The notes beneath the pieces were generated by a model that worked only from the letters and a program-made list of their open reading frames with translations, was not told the origin of the DNA and did not search any database. A stretch of DNA of 64,000 bases from Prochlorococcus sp. AG-363-P06 (lineage in GTDB: Bacteria; Cyanobacteriota; Cyanobacteriia; PCC-6307; Cyanobiaceae). The number at the start of each line of letters is the position of its first letter. Position 1 is the stretch's first letter. A program made the translations under genes and the position numbers. Positions 8,267 to 18,147 of this stretch are shown here, one piece after another. Location of the stretch: NCBI GenBank assembly GCA_003280025.1, contig QCGD01000008.1:31711-95710 (forward strand), given 5' to 3'.

Positions 8267-9190
8267 TTAGCTACACGTATCAACTAATCCATTCTGTATT
8301 CCTGCTTTTCGTAGCTTTCTTAATGATCTTTGCACCACTTGCCTACAATATTCTCTACTACAACTCATATGTCTTGCAACTTCTGCTAAAGTTCTCCACT
8401 CATTTGAACCATCTAAACCAAACCTCAAACTTACTATCCTTCTTTCCTTCTCAGTTAAATTGGCTTTATCTAATAATTTCCAGGCAGATGCTGTCCTTTC
8501 AGCTAGTTCTGCTAATTCCATAGGAGGGATTTGCTCACTAGGTAGAATGTCAACTAGCTCAGAAGGATCCGACTTGGATTTAACTGTTCCTTGAAGACTA
8601 ACAGTAATACTTCTCAATTCACAAGAGAGTAGTTCATCTATCTCCTCTTTTGTGATTTTCATTTCTTTAGCCAGTTCATCGCTAGAAGGAGGAATTCCCT
8701 TAAGTTGCATTAGTTTTGATTTCGCTGATCTTAATTTCGTGAGCTTTTCATTGATATTAACGGGGATTCGAATGGTTCTACTTTGAGTTGATAATGCCCT
8801 GTTTAGACCTTGTCTTATCCACCAATAAGCATAAGTTGAAAATCTGTGCCCTCTAGAAGGGTCATACTTTTCTACAGCCCTTGTAAGACCTAGTGTCCCC
8901 TCCTGAATTAAGTCGAGTAAATCTAACCCTTTACCTTGATATCTCTTTGCGAGGTTAACTACTAATCTTAGGTTGGCTGTAATCATTTCATTTTTAGCTT
9001 TTTCTCCGATTTTGATTTTTCTTATTTCTTCATCTGAATATTCACAAGTTGGTCCCTTCCCGCCGGCATTTTGACATCTATTAACAAGAACTACCATCTC
9101 TTGGACTTTTCTGCCCATAGTGAGTTCTTTCTCTGGAGTCAAAAGTTGATGACGTCCTATTTCTCCAAGAAAATCGCTCAATGAACTCAC
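8267..9190 (-). CDS. RNA polymerase group 2 sigma factor (RpoD-like)
   Basis: A sigma-70 family protein of 307 aa with no long region 1.1, hence group 2 (non-essential type). Region 1.2 is at the N-terminus (LSDFLGEIGRHQLLT). Regions 2.1-2.4 lie at about 70-135 (ANLRLVVNLAKRYQ, DLIQEGTLGL and RFSTYAYWWIRQ). Region 3 follows, and region 4.2 lies near the C-terminus (TLAEVARHMSCSREYCRQV). The start is GTG at 9190, set by a good Shine-Dalgarno and region 1.2 homology. The upstream spacer carries an 11-bp tandem array that could control it. Confidence 0.94.
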   Translation of the reverse strand: MSSLSDFLGEIGRHQLLTPEKELTMGRKVQEMVVLVNRCQNAGGKGPTCEYSDEEIRKIKIGEKAKNEMITANLRLVVNLAKRYQGKGLDLLDLIQEGTLGLTRAVEKYDPSRGHRFSTYAYWWIRQGLNRALSTQSRTIRIPVNINEKLTKLRSAKSKLMQLKGIPPSSDELAKEMKITKEEIDELLSCELRSITVSLQGTVKSKSDPSELVDILPSEQIPPMELAELAERTASAWKLLDKANLTEKERRIVSLRFGLDGSNEWRTLAEVARHMSCSREYCRQVVQRSLRKLRKAGIQNGLVDTCS

Positions 9191-9196
9191 GATTTA

Positions 9197-9203
9197 CTCC
9201 TTT
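9197..9203 (-). promoter_or_regulatory. Ribosome binding site of the sigma factor gene
   Basis: On the minus strand AAAGGAG stands 6 nt before the GTG at 9190. Strong Shine-Dalgarno sequences are uncommon in this window, and this one supports the GTG start over later ATGs. Confidence 0.7.
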
Positions 9204-9252
9204 AGTAATATATTTAACTTAGAGTTAATTCTTTAATAAGCTATACATGTAA

Positions 9253-9307
9253 TAATTAATTAATAATTAATTAATAATTAGTTAATAATCAATGAATAAT
9301 CATAAAT
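9253..9307. repeat. Degenerate 11-bp tandem repeat array
   Basis: Five consecutive 11-bp units: TAATTAATTAA (9253 and 9264), TAATTAGTTAA (9275), TAATCAATGAA (9286) and TAATCATAAAT (9297). Identity decays rightward. The array lies in the 182-bp spacer between the hisIE start-distal end and the sigma factor start, about 60 bp upstream of the sigma gene. The period is close to one helical turn. It may be a protein-binding or bent-DNA element, or simple-sequence slippage. Confidence 0.6.
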
Positions 9308-9372
9308 TATTTTTTTCAAAAATTTTAAATATATTTTTGCAATTAATTAAGCAAAATTAAAAATTCAAAAGT

Positions 9373-10032
9373 TTATTTTCTCCTTCTTGATTCAAGAACA
9401 GAAAGAACATCTCTCCACTCAACTCCATTATGCAAAAGAGCTACTTGAAGGTGATATATTAAATCAGCAGCTTCATTTGATATTGAATGCTTGTCTTGAT
9501 CTTTGCAAGCCATTATAAATTCAGCTGACTCTTCTCCAATTTTTTTTAGGATAGTATTACTCCCTTTTGTTAATAAATAATTTGTATAACTTTTTTCTAT
9601 AGCACTGTTTGATCTTTCATTAAGAGTATTAAATAAATCAGAACAAATATTAGAGAAAGGGTTTGGTTCTTTTTCTTTTTTATGACTTATATTAATGTCT
9701 ATTTCATTGAAGAAACAACTTTTTTCTCCAGTATGACAAGCTCCTGAACCCTTCTGTTCTATAGATAGAACAAGTGCATCATTGTCGCAATCAAATCTTA
9801 TTGCTTTAAGTAATTGAATGCTGCCGCTTGTAGCTCCTTTTCTCCAAATCTCAGATCTTGATCGACTCCAATAATGGACATTTTTTGTCTCAAGTGTTTT
9901 TGTTAAAGATTCTTTATTCATCCAGGCAAGCATAAGAATTGATCCGTCTAGCCAATCTTGTGCTATTGCAGGGATTAATCCATAATTATCAAAGTGTAGA
10001 TCTTCAATCGAAAAGTTTGTTGAATAAGCCAT
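9373..10032 (-). CDS. hisI: Bifunctional phosphoribosyl-AMP cyclohydrolase / phosphoribosyl-ATP pyrophosphatase
   Basis: Fused HisI-HisE enzyme (219 aa) catalysing the second and third steps of histidine synthesis. The HisI half (about 1-125) has MLAWMN, HYWSRSRSEIWRKGATSG, the metal-binding DCDND (81-85) and GACHTGEKSCFF with Cys99, His100 and Cys106. The HisE half (about 135-219) has the NTP-pyrophosphohydrolase helix motif KKIGEESAEFIMA and EAADLIYHLQVAL. The fusion is usual in cyanobacteria. It is divergent from the PTPS-like gene. Confidence 0.96.
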   Translation of the reverse strand: MAYSTNFSIEDLHFDNYGLIPAIAQDWLDGSILMLAWMNKESLTKTLETKNVHYWSRSRSEIWRKGATSGSIQLLKAIRFDCDNDALVLSIEQKGSGACHTGEKSCFFNEIDINISHKKEKEPNPFSNICSDLFNTLNERSNSAIEKSYTNYLLTKGSNTILKKIGEESAEFIMACKDQDKHSISNEAADLIYHLQVALLHNGVEWRDVLSVLESRRRK

Positions 10033-10096
10033 TATGTTTAATTTTTCAAACCCTATCCGCTTTTTGTTAATTAAAAATTATCCTAACAGTTAATTG

Positions 10097-10567
10097 ATGT
10101 TTATTCATTCTTTGAAATTTTCTTGCAGCAAAAGTTATGAGGACTTTCCTTGCTCTCATAGACAATGGCAACATGAAGGTCACTGTAGATTTGTTCATGG
10201 CTACTCAAGAGCATTTACCTTTTGGTTTACTGCAAAAGAATTAGACCTAAATGGTTTTGTAGTTGATTTCTCAAGTCTAAAGCCTCTCGAAAATAAACTT
10301 AAGGAACAATTTGATCATACTTTTTTGATAAATAAGAATGATCCTTTGTTGAATTACTGGGAAGATTTACATCGCTTAGAGGCTTTAGATTTAAGAATTA
10401 TGGATAATGTAGGAATGGAATTTACCTCTAAATTGATTTGGAAATGGGCAAACGAATACTTGAAAGATCAAGATAAGGGAAGAACATGTTGTTGGAAAAC
10501 TGAGTCAAAAGAAAATAAATCTAATAAAGCTAGTTATGAAAAAATTCCAGATTGGTTCAAGTTTTAG
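10097..10567 (+). CDS. 6-pyruvoyl-tetrahydropterin synthase / QueD-like protein
   Basis: A T-fold protein of 156 aa from the ATG at 10097 (a TTG directly precedes it). Family features are CSHRQWQHEGHCRFVHGY, VVDFSSLKPLENKL (matching the V-x-DF-x-x-LK motif), FDHTFL with the catalytic Asp-His, and NVGMEFTSKLIW, which resembles the E-x-x-T/S-E region. PTPS/QueD enzymes use three zinc histidines. His21 and His34 are present, but the usual HGH is HGY, with Tyr36 at the third ligand position, while extra His (26, 29) are close by. Pterin metabolism or preQ0 synthesis is possible; the exact reaction is unsure. It ends convergently to clpB. Confidence 0.8.
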   Translation: MFIHSLKFSCSKSYEDFPCSHRQWQHEGHCRFVHGYSRAFTFWFTAKELDLNGFVVDFSSLKPLENKLKEQFDHTFLINKNDPLLNYWEDLHRLEALDLRIMDNVGMEFTSKLIWKWANEYLKDQDKGRTCCWKTESKENKSNKASYEKIPDWFKF

Positions 10568-10612
10568 ATAGAAAATATTAAATTTATAGTTACTAACATT
10601 GGTTTTAAATTT

Positions 10613-13198
10613 TTAATCAACTGATATTTTCCCTCGCCTTATAGAAACGTTAATTTCTTTTGTATTTAAATAATTGTTTGCCAAAATATTATTTGCAATT
10701 TTCGTCTCAATTTCTTTTTGAATAATCCTTCTCAATGGTCGTGCTCCATAATTGATATCAAAACTACCTTTAACCAACTCGTGAATTACATCATCTGTAA
10801 TTTGCAATATGAAATCATTTTTTATAAGTCTATTTTCAAGGTTTTTCAGCTGAATTTTTGCAATTTCTTTTAATGCATTGAAATCCAAATTTTTAAAAAT
10901 TACTATTTCATCAAGCCTATTAAGAAATTCGGGCTTAAAGAATCTTTTTAATTCGGAATCTATAATCTTTTTAATTTCATTTGTATCTTCATTTCTTATA
11001 GATAAATCATTTATTGATTGACAACCTAAATTGCTTGTGAGAACAATTATTGAATTTTTAAAGCTAATAGTATGACCTTGCCCATCAGTAATAATTCCAT
11101 CATCAAGAACTTGCAAAAGAATATCTAATAAATCTTTATGAGCTTTTTCTATTTCATCTAGAAGGATCAATGAATATGGATTTTTTCTTACAGCTTCTGT
11201 TAATTGACCTCCTGATTCAAAACCTATGTATCCTGGTGGCGGACCTATGATTTTGCTAACAGAATGTTTCTCCATGAATTCTGACATATCAAGCCTTATG
11301 ATCGAGGAATTTGAATCAAATATTGTTGATGCTGTAACCTTACTTAGTTCTGTTTTACCAACACCAGTTGGCCCTAAAAACAAGAAACTAGCCAATGGCC
11401 TGTTTGGGTCGTTTAATCCTGTTCTGGATCTCTTAATAGCGTCTGAAACTGCAGAAATAGCAATATCCTGACCAATAATTTTTTCTTTAAGAATTAATTC
11501 GAGTTTTAGAAGCTTATCTTTTTCTGATTTGTTCAGATTATTTACTGGAATAGAAGTCCATTTCGACACAACTTCAGCAATATCATCAGAAGTTACCTCT
11601 TGTCTTAAGAGGGGTTTCTCCCCATTCTTATAGGAAGTCACTAGATATTCACTTTTGTTCGCTAATTCTTTTTGTAAGGAATTTAAAGTGCCAAACTCTA
11701 ATTCTGCAGCTTTGTTTAGATCAAAGCTTCTTTTTGCTTGATCTACTTGTAATTGTATAGATTCAATTTCCTCTTTTAAATTAGTAATTTCATCAATTTC
11801 ATGTTTTTCTTTTTCCCATTGAGCATTTAATCCTGCTTGTTTATTCTTGAGGTCTGTAAGTTCATTATTAATGATTTTCAATCTCTCATGAGAGAAGTTA
11901 TCTGTTTCCCTGTTTAGGGATAATTTTTCCATTTCTAATTGAAGAACTTTTCTATCAATTTCATCAATCTCTTCAGGTTTGGAAGTTATGACCATATTCA
12001 ATCTAGAGGCAGCTTCGTCGACTAAATCTATGGCTTTGTCAGGAAGAAATCTATCATTGATATATCTATCGCTTAGGCTTGCGGCTGCAACCAATGCGTT
12101 ATCAGAAATTCTGACACCATGGTGTACTTCATATCTTTCTCTTAAGCCTCTTAGTATTGAGACAGTATCTTCTACTGAAGGAGCATCAATTTGTATTTTT
12201 TGGAATCTTCTTTCTAGAGCGGGATCCTTTTCTATATTTTGTTTATGTTCATTAATCGTAGTAGCACCAATACATCTTAGCTCTCCTCTTGCGAGCATAG
12301 GTTTTAAAAGGTTGCTTGCATCCAAAGAACCTCCACTCGCACCTGCTCCAACTACTGTATGAATTTCATCAATAAAAAGAATAATCTTACCTTCAGATTC
12401 TTTCACTTTCTTTAAAACATTTTTTATTCTCTCTTCAAACTCTCCCCTATACTTTGCCCCAGCCACTAATGAACCCATGTCTAATGAGATTAATTGCCTT
12501 TTTTGTAATGAAGTAGGTACATCACCATTAACAATCCTTTGAGCTAATCCTTCAACTATCGCTGTTTTACCAACGCCAGGTTCTCCAATAAGAACGGGAT
12601 TATTTTTTGTTCTTCTGCTTAGTATTTGTATTGTTCTTCTAATCTCTTCATCTCTACCAATAACAGGGTCTAAAATCCCATCACTAGCTGATTGGGTTAA
12701 ATCAATACCAAATTTATCTAAAGATTCATTAGAACTATCAAAATCATTTTTATTTTCTGGATTTGATTTCATTTCTTTTACAGTCTCTAAAAATTCTGGC
12801 CCACTCTTTTGATTTAAAATTAGAGAACCATATGAGTCATCATAAGTGAAACCGTAAACTAAATGTTCTGTTGATATCACTACATCATCTAAAATTAGTT
12901 TGACTTCATTCGCTTTTACAAAGATCTTATGAAGGGTATCGCCAATATATAAATTAGCTTGCTTATTTTTCATTTTTGCCTTCGAATTTAATGAAGCAAT
13001 TATTTTTTTCTCGATCTCTTTTATATTTACATTATTTTTTCTTAATATAACCTTAGTAAGGTTATCTTGTTTTATAAGAGATAGTAGTAAATTATCAGAA
13101 TCTACATTCTGTTGGTAATTTTTATAGGCGATTTCTTTAGCAAAAAGAAAATAATCCCAAGCAGAATTTGAAAATTCACTTGGGATTATTTTAATCAA
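10613..13198 (-). CDS. clpB: ClpB-type protein disaggregase (Hsp100)
   Basis: A cytoplasmic hexameric AAA+ chaperone of 861 aa, full length for ClpB, that pulls polypeptides out of aggregates with DnaK. Domains: a divergent N-terminal Clp_N domain (1-145), AAA1 with Walker A GEPGVGKT (205-212), Walker B ILFIDE (273-278) and pore loop KYRG (249-252), a coiled-coil middle domain (about 404-525) and AAA2 with Walker A GPTGVGKT (609-616) and pore loop GYIGF (656-660). The middle domain marks it as ClpB, not ClpA/C. The start is TTG at 13198: the next upstream in-frame codon that matters is a stop at 13219-13217, and P-x-x-F-x-x-x-AW aligns with other ClpBs. There is no clear Shine-Dalgarno, and large inverted repeats flank the start. 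Confidence 0.95.
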   Translation of the reverse strand: MIKIIPSEFSNSAWDYFLFAKEIAYKNYQQNVDSDNLLLSLIKQDNLTKVILRKNNVNIKEIEKKIIASLNSKAKMKNKQANLYIGDTLHKIFVKANEVKLILDDVVISTEHLVYGFTYDDSYGSLILNQKSGPEFLETVKEMKSNPENKNDFDSSNESLDKFGIDLTQSASDGILDPVIGRDEEIRRTIQILSRRTKNNPVLIGEPGVGKTAIVEGLAQRIVNGDVPTSLQKRQLISLDMGSLVAGAKYRGEFEERIKNVLKKVKESEGKIILFIDEIHTVVGAGASGGSLDASNLLKPMLARGELRCIGATTINEHKQNIEKDPALERRFQKIQIDAPSVEDTVSILRGLRERYEVHHGVRISDNALVAAASLSDRYINDRFLPDKAIDLVDEAASRLNMVITSKPEEIDEIDRKVLQLEMEKLSLNRETDNFSHERLKIINNELTDLKNKQAGLNAQWEKEKHEIDEITNLKEEIESIQLQVDQAKRSFDLNKAAELEFGTLNSLQKELANKSEYLVTSYKNGEKPLLRQEVTSDDIAEVVSKWTSIPVNNLNKSEKDKLLKLELILKEKIIGQDIAISAVSDAIKRSRTGLNDPNRPLASFLFLGPTGVGKTELSKVTASTIFDSNSSIIRLDMSEFMEKHSVSKIIGPPPGYIGFESGGQLTEAVRKNPYSLILLDEIEKAHKDLLDILLQVLDDGIITDGQGHTISFKNSIIVLTSNLGCQSINDLSIRNEDTNEIKKIIDSELKRFFKPEFLNRLDEIVIFKNLDFNALKEIAKIQLKNLENRLIKNDFILQITDDVIHELVKGSFDINYGARPLRRIIQKEIETKIANNILANNYLNTKEINVSIRRGKISVD
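13148..13192 (-). repeat. Long hairpin inside the start of clpB
   Basis: 14-bp perfect inverted arms at 13148-13161 and 13179-13192 (core ATAATCCCAAG / CTTGGGATTAT) separated by 17 nt. Within that loop, GAATTT (13164-13169) and AAATTC (13172-13177) extend the stem. In the mRNA it spans codons 3-17 of clpB, starting 3 nt after the TTG codon plus one codon. The encoded peptide is conserved ClpB N-terminus, so the region is both coding and foldable. Confidence 0.75.
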
Positions 13199-13209
13199 GA
13201 AAAATTTAA

Positions 13210-13257
13210 TAAATAACTAAAAGTATTCATAAATTTATGAATACTTTTAGTTATTTA
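13210..13257. terminator. Perfect 48-bp palindrome between petE and clpB
   Basis: The arms 13210-13233 and 13234-13257 are exact reverse complements with no spacer; the centre is ATAAATTTAT. Only 6 of 48 bases are G or C. It lies 9 bp after the petE stop and 11 bp before the clpB start, both on the minus strand, so in RNA it is a long AU-rich hairpin at the petE 3' end and in the clpB leader. It may be the petE terminator, an mRNA-stabilising 3' structure or a clpB leader element. It lacks the GC-rich stem of a classical terminator. Confidence 0.65.
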
Positions 13258-13266
13258 AGAATATAT

Positions 13267-13617
13267 TTATTGAACTATTACTTTACCTACCATTCCAGCA
13301 CCTCTATGAGGTTCACAATAGTAGTCATAAGTTCCAGTACTATCGAATGTCTCTGTCCAAGATTCTCCAGGAGAGAAAGCTAGATCAGCATGACTTAATT
13401 CTTCATGACCATCGAAAACAGCATTATGAGGAGCTAGCTTATTATTTACGAATTTAACAGAATCACCAGCACTAATGGTCACAGTGCTTGGTTCGAATGC
13501 AAGCATCCCAGCATCAGTTCCAAGTTTAACCTCAACAGTTTTAGCTGAAACAGATGATATGCCAAGGCCTAAAGTTAAAACTATTGCGAAAAAGCCTGTA
13601 AGGATTGAACGTAACAT
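13267..13617 (-). CDS. petE: Plastocyanin
   Basis: A soluble blue-copper protein of the thylakoid lumen that carries electrons from cytochrome b6f to photosystem I. The 116-aa precursor has a Sec signal peptide ending SVSA (cleavage after residue 25), leaving a mature protein of about 91 aa, somewhat short for cyanobacterial plastocyanin (about 97-99). All four copper ligands are present: His64 (LAPHNAVF), Cys101 and His104 ([11 protein letters not shown]) and Met109. It sits upstream of clpB behind a 48-bp palindrome and 58 bp downstream of an SDR gene. Confidence 0.97.
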   Translation of the reverse strand: MLRSILTGFFAIVLTLGLGISSVSAKTVEVKLGTDAGMLAFEPSTVTISAGDSVKFVNNKLAPHNAVFDGHEELSHADLAFSPGESWTETFDSTGTYDYYCEPHRGAGMVGKVIVQ

Positions 13618-13634
13618 AATTTAAATTTGCTTTA

Positions 13635-13640
13635 ATTATA
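13635..13640 (-). promoter_or_regulatory. Candidate -10 element for petE
   Basis: On the minus strand TATAAT lies 17 bp before the petE ATG, in the 58-bp spacer behind the SDR gene. The predicted leader would be only about 10 nt. Weak evidence in AT-rich DNA, but petE is expected to have its own promoter. Confidence 0.35.
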
Positions 13641-13675
13641 TATTACAAGGTTTTGGTCCACTTAGAGCAATAACT

Positions 13676-14659
13676 TTAATTGATATTACATCTTGGTAAC
13701 TTTGATAATGTTAAAATATCATTTAATGATTTGGCATGACTTTTTAGCCTAAAAGTCTCTGGATTAGTAATGGGGAAATGATTAAAATCATATTTTTTTA
13801 TGCTGAAGCTATCCCAGGGCGTGGTTTCTATAGGGAGGATTCTTAATAATAATTTTAGGATTTTTCTAGTAAGAGGTATAGCAAAATATCTTTTCATCTT
13901 ATTTCTCTTTAATAGTATATTGATTGCATTATCAATTGAAATGAATTTCTGACCCAATACAAATTTTTTGAAGCCTTTATATTTTGCTTCTTTATGATTT
14001 TTAATTAGAAAGCCACAAATTTGAGCAATATCTTTTGCATGTATAAAGTGGAATTTGGAGTCCAGTTTTAAAAATCTTGCTATCCAAAGCCATTTCGCAA
14101 TTTCTTTCAATCCACTTGTTAAATAACTCACTGGATATTTACTATATTTACCAAGTGTCCCCCCAAAAACCAATGTAGGGAAGACTGCAAATGTTTTTTC
14201 TGCAAATGAGCTTTCTCTAAGTCTCTCGAAACATTTATATTTTGTTTTGATATATTCTGTTCCATAAATTAATGATTCTCTCATTAATTCTGTATTTGTA
14301 TTAAGAATGCTTGCCGTTGAAAAGTAAATTATTTTTTCTAATTTTTTAATATCAAGCATTTCTAGTAATTCTTCAAAAGCTTTTATATTTACTTCATATG
14401 CTCTTTGTGGATCTCCCCAAGCGGTAGCAGTGTGTATTAAATAATTTACTTTACTAATTTCATTTTTATATTTATTTGATTCTCTGATGTCACATATGAT
14501 TAACTTAACTCTTTTCTCTTTTTGAACAGAAATTGGCAACTTACTTCTATCTCTTACCATGAGATATAGTCTGAATTGCGTGTTTTTTAAAAACCAATCA
14601 ATTAAATATTGGCCAACACATCCATTGGAACCTGTTATTAATAAGTTTTTATATGCCAA
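13676..14659 (-). CDS. NAD(P)-dependent epimerase/dehydratase (extended SDR)
   Basis: A 327-aa Rossmann protein. The nucleotide-binding glycine motif is ITGSNGCVGQYL (residues 8-19), the acidic stretch IICDIRE follows at about 54-60, and the active-site YxxxK is Tyr136-Lys140 (EYIKTK) preceded by YFSTAS with the catalytic Ser/Thr. The substrate is not readable; it could act on a sugar nucleotide, a steroid-like ring or a pigment. It starts 7 bp after the hemE stop, so cotranscription with hemE is likely. Confidence 0.8.
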   Translation of the reverse strand: MAYKNLLITGSNGCVGQYLIDWFLKNTQFRLYLMVRDRSKLPISVQKEKRVKLIICDIRESNKYKNEISKVNYLIHTATAWGDPQRAYEVNIKAFEELLEMLDIKKLEKIIYFSTASILNTNTELMRESLIYGTEYIKTKYKCFERLRESSFAEKTFAVFPTLVFGGTLGKYSKYPVSYLTSGLKEIAKWLWIARFLKLDSKFHFIHAKDIAQICGFLIKNHKEAKYKGFKKFVLGQKFISIDNAINILLKRNKMKRYFAIPLTRKILKLLLRILPIETTPWDSFSIKKYDFNHFPITNPETFRLKSHAKSLNDILTLSKLPRCNIN

Positions 14660-14666
14660 GATATTA

Positions 14667-15707
14667 CTAATAAGTTAGTTTTTTACCGTGTTCAAAAAAT
14701 GTCTGAGCATTTTCTTCTGGAGTCCCAGGTAAAATTCCATGACCCAAATTAAGAATATATTTTCTATCTCCTACTTTATTGAACGTATTATCTATCCTTT
14801 TTTGTATTGATTCCTTATTTCCAAACAATATTCCAGGATCAACATTACCTTGAATACCAATGCCATTCGGGATTCTTTTGCAAGCCTCTTCAATATCTAC
14901 GGTCCAGTCTAATGAGATTATATCTACTCCAGTTTTAGCCATCCTTTCTATTACTCCAGCACTTCCTGAAATATATAGAATAACAGGGGTGTCGGGGTAT
15001 TCCTCTTTTACGATATCTACAACTTTTTTTTGATAGGGTCCAGCAAAGATATCATAATCTTCTGGACTTAATTGGCCTGCCCATGAGTCAAAAATTTGTA
15101 CAACTTGAGCACCGGACTTTATTTGATATTTAAGATATTCACCTATTGATTTTGCAAAGTGATCAAGAAGTTTGTGAAGTAAATCAGGCTCTTTAAAAGC
15201 CATTGATTTTATTAAAGAATAATTTTTGCTGCTTTTACCTTCAACTACATATGCCGCAAGAGTCCAAGGAGCACCAACAAAACCTAGAACTGTCGCTTCA
15301 TTATTTACATCTTTTTTTAAAGATGAAAGAACTTGACCAACAAAGCTTAAACTATCACTTGGATTTAATTCTTTTAAATTTTCTATTTGACTAAGAGTTC
15401 TTATTGGTTCTTCTATGATTGGGCCTTTACTTTCTATAATTTCAAAATTTATACCCATCCCTGGAAGAGGTGTAAGAATATCTGAAAAAAGAATCACGCC
15501 ATCTGGTTTGAAAGCATTAAAAGGTTGCATTGAAATCTCGTAAGAAAGTTCTGGATTCTCAGACCTTTCTCTGAAACTTGGATAACGCTCTCTTAGATCT
15601 CTATAAATCTTCATATATCTCCCTGCTTGTCTCATCATCCAGACTGGAGGCCTATTTACTTTATTGCCTAAAGCGGCAGAAAGTAGCAGTGGTAAATTGT
15701 CACCCAT
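14667..15707 (-). CDS. hemE: Uroporphyrinogen decarboxylase
   Basis: Decarboxylates the four acetate side chains of uroporphyrinogen III to give coproporphyrinogen III, for heme and chlorophyll. The 346-aa TIM barrel carries the N-terminal signature [13 protein letters not shown] (20-32), the FSDILTPL block with the conserved Asp, [24 protein letters not shown] and the C-terminal [16 protein letters not shown]. Full length. It precedes the SDR gene (7-bp spacing). Confidence 0.97.
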   Translation of the reverse strand: MGDNLPLLLSAALGNKVNRPPVWMMRQAGRYMKIYRDLRERYPSFRERSENPELSYEISMQPFNAFKPDGVILFSDILTPLPGMGINFEIIESKGPIIEEPIRTLSQIENLKELNPSDSLSFVGQVLSSLKKDVNNEATVLGFVGAPWTLAAYVVEGKSSKNYSLIKSMAFKEPDLLHKLLDHFAKSIGEYLKYQIKSGAQVVQIFDSWAGQLSPEDYDIFAGPYQKKVVDIVKEEYPDTPVILYISGSAGVIERMAKTGVDIISLDWTVDIEEACKRIPNGIGIQGNVDPGILFGNKESIQKRIDNTFNKVGDRKYILNLGHGILPGTPEENAQTFFEHGKKLTY

Positions 15708-15825
15708 TTTTCAATTCAATATGTTTTTAATAAATTTAAAATTCTAACTTAAAAATCTTACAACGCAAAGCTGAGCAAAATCGTTATGTGAACATTTATA
15801 TGAAGCAATGAATTAGATAAACTTT

Positions 15826-18090
15826 TTATTTTTTTGCCTGATGTTTGAAGATACTTACACTTAATGGGGGTAAAGCCAGTTCAAGAGCATTTTCATAATT
15901 ATGAATATTAAACTTTAAAGTTTCTTTCCCACCCATATTGCCTTTATTACTTCCTCCGTATCTAGAACTATCTGAATTAAAGATTTCTTTATAAAATCCT
16001 TCTAAGGGAACTCCTACTTTATATGAGCCGTGAGTATTGGGTGTGAAGTTTGCGACAATAACGAGCCATTCATTGCTGTCATTTTCCCTTCTCATAAAAC
16101 TTATTACAGAATTAGATTTGTCATTGCAATCAATCCATTGGAAGCCATAAGGATCAAAGTCATTTTTCCATAGAGCAGGTTCATTTTTATAAAGTTTATT
16201 TAAGTCATCTACTAAGTTTCTAATACCTTTGTGAGGTTCAAATTCTAATAATTCCCATTGAAGATCATCCCAAACATTCCATTCTTGCCTTTGACCAAAT
16301 TCCATCCCCATGAAAATCGTTTTTTTACCAGGATGAGTCCACATATAAGTTAGTAATGCTCTAGTATTTGCATATTTTTTCCAGTCATCACCTGGCATTT
16401 TATGTAAAAGATGACTTTTCCCATGAACAACTTCATCATGACTAAGGGCAAGCATAAAGTTTTCTGTGTAATTATAAGTTATTGAAAAGGTCACACTATT
16501 TTGATGAAACTGTCTAAACCAAGGATCTATTTCAAAGTAATCGAGCATATCATGCATCCAGCCCATATTCCATTTTAAATTGAACCCTAGTCCTCCTATA
16601 TCAGTTGGTTTTGTAACCATTGGCCAGGTTGTTGATTCTTCAGCAATAGAAAGTGCACCAGGAAATTTTTGAAAGAGTACATGATTTGCTTGTTGAAGAA
16701 ATTTAACGGCTTCTAAGTTTTCATTCCCACCATTCTCATTAGGTATCCATTCTCCATCTGGACGTAAGTAGTCTCTATACAACATTGAAGCTACAGCATC
16801 AACTCTTATTCCATCTATATGAAATTCTTCGAACCAATACACAAGATTTGCTACGAGAAAATTTCTTACTTCATTTCTGCTGTAATTAAAGATCAAGGTG
16901 CCCCATTCTTTATGCTCTCCTATGCGTGGATCGCCATGTTCATAAAGATGACAACCATCAAAGAAGGCTAATCCATGTTTATCTTTTGGGAAATGACCAG
17001 GTACCCAATCAAGAATTACGCCGATACCTTCTTCATGGCATCTATTGACAAACTCTCTAAATTCATTTGGAGTCCCAAATCTACTAGTTGGAGCATACCA
17101 GCCTGTGACCTGGTATCCCCATGAACCATCGAAAGGATGCTCCGAGATTGGCATCAGCTCAATATGAGTAAATCCTCTTTCTTTTACATAAGGAATAAGT
17201 TTCTTAGTTAACTCTGGATACGTTAATAACCTTGTGCCAGGTTTTAAATCTGCTGCTGGGACGGGATCTCTTGGCTTTCCATCTTTTTCTAAGTATTTAT
17301 TTTCGGTTGATTCGTGCAGCCAACTTCCTAAATGCATCTCATAAACAGAGATTGGTTTATTGATTTGACTTGAAGAATCTCTATTTGAAATCCAGGAACT
17401 ATCTTTCCATTTAAAATTATTTAATTTTGAAATTATTGAACCATTTTGTGGCCTGATTTCATGAAGGAATCCATAGGGATCAGCTTTCTCATAAATATGA
17501 CCTTGTTGCGTTCTTATCTCAAATTTATATTTATCTCCTTCTTTCATATTTGGCATAAATAGTTCCCAAATTCCACCTAGCCTTTTTTGCATTGGATGAT
17601 GCCTGCCATCCCAAGAATTTATATCTCCAATTATTGATATTGATTTTGCATTAGGTGCCCAAAGACAAAACATAACTCCATTTTTATATTTCTCTTCAAT
17701 GAGATGAGCTCCCATTTTTTTCCATATATGATGGTGATTCCCCTCTGCAAAAAGATGTCTATCTACTTCTCCCATCCACTCTTCTCTAAAAGACCAAGGA
17801 TCATGTTGTGAATGTGTTATTCCTCCTCGTGAAATATTTAGTTCATAATTATTTTGTGGGTCTTCAGGCAGGATTCCCTCAAAAAGCCACTTGTGATTTG
17901 GAGTTTCTAAGTTATAGGTTTTATTTTTATAATTTATAGTAACTTCATCTGCTTCCGGCATCCAAACTCTTGTTATCCATTGGCCTTCAAAAAAATGAGG
18001 TCCTAAAATTTTTAATGGATTATCATTGCAACAATTTTCTAGGTTGATAGCTTCTGATTTAATCCAGTCTGCCTTAATTGTTTCTCTCAT
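15826..18090 (-). CDS. glgB: 1,4-alpha-glucan branching enzyme
   Basis: Introduces alpha-1,6 branches in glycogen. The 754-aa protein has tandem N-terminal CBM48-like domains (about 30-240) and a GH13 barrel. GH13 regions are DWVPGHFP (361-368), DGIRVDAV with nucleophile Asp431, SIAEEST with acid/base Glu484 and [10 protein letters not shown] with Asp552. A C-terminal beta domain follows. It is the partner of glgA, about 27 kb away, in storing fixed carbon by day. Confidence 0.97.
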   Translation of the reverse strand: MRETIKADWIKSEAINLENCCNDNPLKILGPHFFEGQWITRVWMPEADEVTINYKNKTYNLETPNHKWLFEGILPEDPQNNYELNISRGGITHSQHDPWSFREEWMGEVDRHLFAEGNHHHIWKKMGAHLIEEKYKNGVMFCLWAPNAKSISIIGDINSWDGRHHPMQKRLGGIWELFMPNMKEGDKYKFEIRTQQGHIYEKADPYGFLHEIRPQNGSIISKLNNFKWKDSSWISNRDSSSQINKPISVYEMHLGSWLHESTENKYLEKDGKPRDPVPAADLKPGTRLLTYPELTKKLIPYVKERGFTHIELMPISEHPFDGSWGYQVTGWYAPTSRFGTPNEFREFVNRCHEEGIGVILDWVPGHFPKDKHGLAFFDGCHLYEHGDPRIGEHKEWGTLIFNYSRNEVRNFLVANLVYWFEEFHIDGIRVDAVASMLYRDYLRPDGEWIPNENGGNENLEAVKFLQQANHVLFQKFPGALSIAEESTTWPMVTKPTDIGGLGFNLKWNMGWMHDMLDYFEIDPWFRQFHQNSVTFSITYNYTENFMLALSHDEVVHGKSHLLHKMPGDDWKKYANTRALLTYMWTHPGKKTIFMGMEFGQRQEWNVWDDLQWELLEFEPHKGIRNLVDDLNKLYKNEPALWKNDFDPYGFQWIDCNDKSNSVISFMRRENDSNEWLVIVANFTPNTHGSYKVGVPLEGFYKEIFNSDSSRYGGSNKGNMGGKETLKFNIHNYENALELALPPLSVSIFKHQAKK

Positions 18091-18147
18091 GACTGGTAGA
18101 TATTAAGGATTAATGATATCAAATTATTAACCCAAAAAAGATATTAT

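Noticed and set aside
11979..12362. 127-codon plus-strand frame opposite clpB
   Set aside because: Lies over the conserved AAA1 coding sequence; no start context or homology of its own.
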